From the NCBI RefSeq assembly GCF_002865645.1, contig NW_020194512.1:4427147-4491146 (forward strand): a stretch of DNA of 64,000 nt, given 5' to 3'. The notes beneath the pieces are model-generated. The model did no database searches and was not told the DNA's origin. It worked only from the letters and a program-made list of their open reading frames with translations. The stretch comes from Hyaloscypha bicolor E. Lineage: Eukaryota; Ascomycota; Leotiomycetes; Helotiales; Hyaloscyphaceae. Below are positions 57,600-64,000 of this stretch, one piece after another. Every line of letters starts with the position of its first letter. The first letter of the stretch is position 1. Made by a program: the position numbers and the translations under genes.

Positions 57600-60500
57600 T
57601 ATAATCTCTTATTATATAGTGTAACCCCAGATAATAGTAATTATAGTATTAATGATTTTAATAATAGTTCCCCAGAATATAATAGTGAAACGAAGCCTAA
57701 TAGCCAGGAGCTATATGGCAAATTACAGGCGAATATTTCCTTTTTCGCGAATAGTAACTAGCCTAGTCTCGGGCATTTCCTGGACTAACTACTCCTGGGT
57801 AATAATAATAATAATAGTAATAATCCCGACTTTGTTCCCGAAAAGACCCCTAATATGCCTTATTCAGATAATAATAATGGTATTAATGAGAATAATAATA
57901 ATACCGAGAATAACCAAATTATTAATAATAAGGATACTAAGACTAAGAACAAAAGTAAAAGTAATAGCGAGAACGAGGCGGAATTAGAAGCTTAATTATA
58001 AGCCGAGATTACTAGACCTAATAGGCCGCCAATTAACTACATTTCGGAGCTGGCTTATTATCTATTCAATTTCCAAGGATATATAAATAAGTAGTATACT
58101 GAGTCTAATAATAGACAAGATCTCTTTTATTTTGCCAAATAATATATTATATTTCTATAATACCGCGATTTCTTTTTGAATTATAGTCTTAGTAAATAAA
58201 ATGGCGAACTATTATATCTAGAGCAAATAATAAACTAGTAAGAATACATAACAGTTAGGGATATTAACTAGCGAGCCATATTTACTAGTCTTACTATAAA
58301 TAATAATAATAACTATTTACCTAATAGCCAGGTTACGGATAATAATAATAATAATTTAGATAATAGTACTCTTTATGAGCTTAACTTTAATATATTACGG
58401 GTAAATCGCAACGAAAATAATACTAAACCGGTAGCTAATATTTCAGACTATTGCCCGCATTTATATATACTTTACTCTCAGACAAACCGCCATAAAGGTT
58501 TAAGATAATATAATATTAATAGCTTTTATAGGCATGCTAATTGCCTTTCTTTTACCTAATAAGGAATTCAAGTTAACTTATACTCTTGTTTTTAATAAAA
58601 TATCTCTACTTTTACGCATTTATATATAAATATTACTAACTCTATAACGAATCCTGACTGGCCTAAGGTCTAGAAGGTAGCCTTTTATAAGATGCCTTAC
58701 TATTACTTTAGTTATATAATTAGTCATAAGAATATTTGTATTTATATTTTCTTTCCTTCTATATAGGATCCTATAAAGAAGACTATATTTCCTGGATGTA
58801 GTAGTGGCGCCCCATTTTCTATTCTCTAATATTGGTTTAATAAGATCCTTTTACCGGCCATATTCCGTAATATTTTACTAATAAGTTACTAGTATATCTC
58901 TTTTAATTAGGAGCATGCCAAACTCAAAGCTAAGGTATACTAATAAGAGAATATTAGTTCTATATATAATAATAATATTTAAGCTAAGGTAATACTTCTT
59001 TATTATATAGTTTAAGGTCGTGTACTATAAGTAATTTGGCATGACATTATTCGGTAACTTTCCCTTTATAATAATAAGCTATATTGTAATACTTGTATTT
59101 ACTTTTTAAATAAGAATACTAAACTTAACTTTAAGGCCAATACCTTATTAAAGATATGGGATGCTTTTATTTCTATACTATTTCTAGTTTTTAACTTTTC
59201 GAAACTAGATTAGTCCCGAATCTATACTAATTTGGCAAAAGAAACTATCTCAACCTAATTTATATTACTTAAGTAGCTACTTAATACTAATAGATATGTC
59301 CCGACCACATACCTTCTTTATACCTGCTATCTTAAGGCCTTTACTAAATAGGCTAACTTAGGCGAGTATGGAAAGTCTATAAAGCCTATTTTTTATATGA
59401 TTACTATATTCCGAGATATTACTAATATAATACTAGTAATCTCCCGATATTGCCATAAGTATTACTAAGGCTAGGTATACTTGCAGGTATATAATAGCTT
59501 TAAGGAGGTATATAATATAGCGAATTACAAGCCTTTAACTAGTAAGTTCTTAGAGAAACTAGCCCGGGATCCAAATATTAATAAGATAATTCGGGTACAT
59601 AATAAGGGCATTATAAAGACTCTTAAAAGAATATGAAATATCTACTTTATAGGGCGTTTTTGCCTATTCTATATGCTTGTATTTACTATACGTTATTTCT
59701 TTGGTATCCGTAAAGAGTATTGTCTTTCTTTTACTTTTATTAATAAGTTAAAAGCTTACTTGAAAGAAGCTAGTAATTAGGGCTCGAATCGCTAGCTAAC
59801 CGCTACTAATTACTAACCTTTTTAGAAGTTACTAACCGAATATTAGATTAACTTTATTTCTCTAAATATTCTCAAATATTTAGTAGCCTTTAAGTGAATA
59901 TCTACTATAAATCTAGTACTTGGTATACCTTATAAGTAATATAAAGTTTTAATTATGCTTCTTATAATACTGCCTTTTACTTTTAATATAGGACTAGTCT
60001 TTATAAGTCCAAAATTATTTTAATATCTCTGGAAGATAATATTTTAATATTCGGGAAAAGCTCTTCTCGGGATAGATATCTAAGAAAGCATTTCTACTTA
60101 TGAATACGGTTAGTACCTTAACCGAATTAATTGGAATTACTTAGCTTTTCATAACTAATTCTCTAATAAAATTATATATACTAGTAATATAATCCGGGAC
60201 GAATATCGCAAGAATTAGAAAGAGGTTATTATATCTAAAGAAGGCCTAGCACGTATTAAGGCGGCAGATTACTAGCTAGAGCTTTATAAGAATGACCCTT
60301 AATACTTGTAATATATCTAGTTATATTTTCTTATTATAATTATGCGAACTTATTAGATAAACGTATTCTTTATTATTAAGAATATAGTTAAACTAGAGTT
60401 TAAGGAGAAGGCAAATAAAAGGGAAATTACGTTTTATTAGGTATCTTTTCGGAAGTATTTTATTAATAATTAGAAGTAGTCTATCTCAATAATAAATATG

Positions 60501-61650
60501 CGACGGACTAAGACTAAATATATTCAAGATTTTCTAGAGTATATATAGGGCTTTAGGGAAATAGACCGCAAAGGCTAGGAAGATCGGGCATTTCGTACCC
60601 TAAGCTTTCGTACCTATTAGATTATAAAACATTATATTAGTAAGGTTAAACGGCAAAAGTTTCATATACTAATTAGTAGATACTTTATAGCGACTTACTA
60701 GCTATTTCCTCGCCTAACCATAATTAAGTTCATTTAGCGTAATAGTAATTATATACCTCTTTAGATACGGGTTTACTATTATTACCTGGCCTAATTATAA
60801 ATAAGACAAGACATAGTCCTTAGTATTAATTTCTTATTACTAACTATAATTAACTTCCTCTTATAATATTAGCCTGCCTATAATTAGCTATTAAAGCATT
60901 TCATATCCTAAACCAATACTTTTATAATAGAGTAATATTACGAGTAGTAATGATTTAAGGCAGACTTTAGGAGAGAGAATAGTTGCGAGTATAACGAGAA
61001 ACGGGATATTTTTAATTACGAGCCTCCTAATAGTAATAATAAGGCCCTTCCCGAATTATTAAGGAAACGCTAGTATATACTAGACTAGGAGTTCATAATA
61101 CTAGGAGATATAGAGTACTATATACTATCTCAGATACCTATAGAATATATAGCTACCCTTGCCCTATTTAATACTAATTTGGTAGCGATTTCGGTAGCTC
61201 TAGACCTCTTATACCGGGTATAGTAGCAGATTAAGTATCCAGATAAAATCTAATAACTCGATAGAGAAATATTAGTAATTCGCTAGTATTTTAAGGCTAT
61301 TTTACTTACTAAATACTTTATAGAATCTAATATTTAGTATTATATTTTATATTAATTTATTCTATTTATTATAATAATAAAGTATAAACTCGATATAATT
61401 TATTAACTCTTTACTTAATTATTAGAGTAGCTTTAAAAGAGCCTGCTTATATGTTTATAGTAATATGTATAGACTAGTTATTTTTTCGGTAAACCCCGCT
61501 TAGTAATATATTACTAGTTCTTAGTGGCCTATTTACTAGTAAACGCATATCTTTTATTTTATATAAAATTCCCTAATAAAAATAAAGCTTCTGGTTTATA
61601 CCTTTATAATAAACTAAGGACGTAATATAAGCCAGTATCCGACTGCGAAC
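57600..61650 (+). pseudogene. Long degraded transposon-type ORF(s), family unknown
   Basis: Plus-strand frames give long coherent protein with stops at likely Gln/Trp codons. An Asn-rich stretch at 57650-58000 probably reflects GAT-to-AAT changes of an Asp-rich protein. Then come NISDYCPHLYILYSQTNRH near 58440, PGCSSGAPFSILY near 58790, KLDQSRIYTNLAKETI-like near 59210 (stop at the Q position), QVYLQVYNSFKEVYNIANYKPL near 59480 and, after a frame change near 59860, LVLGIPYKQYKVLIMLL, EGLARIKAADY and EIDRKGQEDRAFRTLSFRTYQI-like. I do not recognise a transposase signature. It looks like one of the large ORFs of a fungal repeat, damaged by RIP. Confidence 0.5.
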
Positions 61651-62115
61651 TATAACTAATAAAACCCTATAATACTAATATATATATATATATACTCTAA
61701 TTTATTAATACTATTGTTCTCTTTTTTTTCCTTAAATATTTTTCGGAGTAAGTTCCTCTGGTCCTGATTTCTTATCTAATATACTCTCGCTATTAATTTG
61801 CTATTAATTATTTAGGAAATCCCGGCGGCTTACGGGCGTATTTCTTACACCCTAGTATATTCTTCTAAACCTTTTCTCTTATAATATTATTACTGCATAT
61901 TATATAATTCATTAACTAATAATTAATTACTTCTAGGCCTTTTTAATACCGAATTATTATATTATTATTATTAAATAAACTATCTTTAATTACTATATAT
62001 CTTCTAATACTATAAGTTTATAATATAAGTTTGCTAGTATATTAGTAGCTAATAGTAAACACGTTACAGGATCCCTTAAGATATTTTCCTCTCTCTTTTA
62101 TACCTTATTATTACT
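61651..62115. other. AT-rich spacer between two degraded ORFs
   Basis: No motif seen. A possible leader of the ORF at 62116. Confidence 0.3.
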
Positions 62116-63850
62116 ATGCCACGCGGTCTTGCCCCGTCTATATAGGATACTAGTATTAGAAATCCCGAGAAGATAATACGCGCAATATATAGGGCTCACA
62201 GGATAGCGTATACCTAATCAGAAGTTACTCGCTCTCTTCCTCCTTCTTTATCGCTACCGGCTAGTCCCCTTTCTATTCCTTCGTTACTACCTACTAGTCC
62301 GCTTTCTGCTTCTGGGTCGCCGCCTGCTAGTTCCCTTTCTGCTTCTAGGTCGCTGCCTACTAGTCCCCTTTCTACTCCTGGGTCGCCGCCTGCTAGTTCC
62401 CTTTCTGCTCCTGGTTCGCCGCCTGCTAGTCCGCTTTCTGCTCCTGGTTCGCCGCCTACTAGTCCACGATCTATTCCCGGTTCGTTATATCATATTCTAT
62501 AATTCCCGGCTACTTATAGATTATCATAACGGCATAAATCGTTACGAGGCACTAAAACATTAGTACTATTAACCTAGCTCCCACTACTTGCTACGGGCAC
62601 GGCACTCATTTGGCTAGTCCCCTATATGCCCATTAAAGACAAGGTATATGCTTATAATTCGGTAGTAATTCATAAGCAATTTGCTAATGCACCCGCAGCC
62701 CCTTAGCCAGGGCCAAATTAATGGTAACCTCATTAATAATAGCGGCTCGCCAAAGAAATATTCATATATACCATGCCTAATATTCATACGGATATTCAAG
62801 AAGAATTTCACGGTCGGCCGGGGAAGCCATACCCATAACGAGCTATTCGCGCAAGTTTACCTTTAGTAATACTATATATTATCTCACTAATTGCTATTAA
62901 CTAGTTATCTTATCTCTCTTGCCCGTAATAAAGATAGTATATAGTGCGGTTATTATATTAGCTAGGGTAATAGGCAAAAGTGCATTAATATATACTATCC
63001 GCTTTTTTTATTATCTATGAGAACTAATAAATGGCATTTACTTATTATTTCCTTATTACTAAACTATTCGCTAATAGTTAGCTAGCTACTAGCCGTGCTT
63101 TAGAAAGATGCCCATAAGCTACTCAAGCTTCTGCCTGACTATAACCATATCCTTAGTATAAATTATTAGAGGCAGGCTCGAGAGCTATCCGATCTCGACC
63201 TGGCAAAGGTAATGCTTATAGTCAAAGCATCTGACTATCTTTATTACTACTAGCTCGGTAGTAATATATATACTAATTGTCTCTATATATAAACCGAATT
63301 GGTAGCTAATTATTTACTTAGACCCTCAAAGAATAACACATTCTAAAGCGCAAGCGCCCCTCCCAAGACACCTCTCCCCCGATAAGAGGGCTCAGGGCTC
63401 CTGCAAGTTCCTCGAGTAATATACGAGAATTAATTAGTTAAGTACTAGAGGTAACTAAGTTAATTAGTTATATTATGGAGAACGAGTTAGTATAGAAGAT
63501 TAATTAGCTAGAGGAGTATAATGTCCCTATTATCTACCTACTTATTCGCGATTAATTAACTAAATATTAGATTATTAGAGGTATCTCGCGAGAGATAATA
63601 TTAGATACACGAAGCCCTTACGGGCTTAATTACAGCTCATAATACGGCGGCAAAGTAATTTATAAAGGAAAGTGGCTTTCCTGGTTCAAATAACTTAATT
63701 ATAATATCCAGGTTTTTAGCTAGTAAGGCCAGAGAGAATTCCGGCTCGGTATCTGGAGATAAAAAGTCTTCTAATATAGAGATAATTATTACTAATAAAC
63801 CCTTGGACTAATTATTACCGATTTGCCTCCTTTTCGGCTATATATAGCTA
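62116..63850 (+). pseudogene. Second degraded ORF with Pro/Ser minisatellite
   Basis: ATG at 62116 (MPRGLAPSIQDTSIRNPEK), then a repeat-encoded Ser/Pro region (62252-62484), then a coherent protein with stops at likely Gln codons: IFIYTMPNIHTDIQEEF near 62750, LLKLLPDYNHILSINY near 63130, ELSDLDLAKVMLIVKASDYLYYYQL near 63190, YNVPIIYLLIRDQL-like near 63515, and KGKWLSWFK-like near 63670. The family is unknown. It is probably part of the same mobile repeat as the preceding ORF, being on the same strand and equally RIPed. Confidence 0.45.
62252..62484 (+). repeat. 33-bp coding minisatellite (11-residue Pro/Ser unit)
   Basis: About seven copies of a unit like CCGCCTGCTAGTTCCCTTTC + TGCTCCTGGTTCG, encoding PPASSLSAPGS-type repeats. 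Relatively GC-rich and little RIPed compared with flanks. Confidence 0.75.
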
Positions 63851-64000
63851 CTAACTTATAATAGGCTTTTTTTTAATATTTAATTTTATTTTATAATTAT
63901 TTAGTTATTAGAAATATTATATAAATATATTATATATAAGCTTTATTTAAATAAGTCTTATTTCTTAGAATATAGTTTTAATAATAATTTAAAATTTTTT
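63851..64000. other. AT-rich window end
   Basis: No feature recognised. Confidence 0.3.

Overview
This window reads as a filamentous ascomycete (Pezizomycotina) chromosome. Short GT-AG introns (44-101 nt) carry fungal branch-like motifs. There are several HET (heterokaryon incompatibility) genes and a DUF6590 gene. Gene-bearing blocks of ordinary composition alternate sharply with very AT-rich blocks. The AT-rich blocks are transposon remains in which CAG/CAA/TGG codons have become TAG/TAA/TGA, the footprint of repeat-induced point mutation (RIP). A leotiomycete-like fungus is my guess; nothing in the window proves it.

Layout. 1-9200: two Ty1/copia retrotransposons of one family, one nested in the other, both heavily RIPed. 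9883-10835: a three-exon makorin-like CCCH-RING-CCCH gene. 11161-12658: the C-terminal part of a NACHT-subtilase gene with three nonsense codons. 13062-13300: a relic of a RecQ-type helicase repeat. 13633-15825: an intact two-exon HET gene (minus). 16011-17523: an FAD-monooxygenase pseudogene. 17676-22078: a HET pseudogene (minus) split by a pogo/Fot1-type transposon, which is itself split by a PIF/Harbinger-like MITE. 24886-26970: an intact single-exon HET gene (minus). 28240-29628: a coiled-coil protein of unknown role (minus). 30247-32196: an eight-exon DUF6590 gene (plus) that shares an upstream region with it. 32200-36500: AT-rich repeats, then weak gene fragments. 36541-38872: a large unknown intronless gene (minus). 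39111-41550: repeats, a clean solo LTR and a small ORF. 41982-44870: a two-exon HET-TPR gene with about eleven 30-residue C-terminal repeats (minus). 46850-64000: repeat territory, including a RecQ helicase reading frame flanked by ~460-bp direct repeats, a tandem-repeat element, a tRNA-like sequence and two long degraded ORFs.

Functionally, the intact non-transposon genes are dominated by non-self-recognition genes: three HET genes, plus HET and NACHT-protease pseudogenes. They sit between transposon blocks, as in fast-evolving accessory compartments of fungal genomes. The relics give a time order: host genes were broken by transposon insertion and by C-to-T type mutation, while a solo LTR at 39673-39900 arrived in already AT-rich DNA and shows little RIP.

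Limits: exon calls come from reading frames, splice motifs and conserved motifs seen by eye. Family names are from recognition of motifs, with no database search. Long AT-rich stretches were checked only for repeats and residual motifs.
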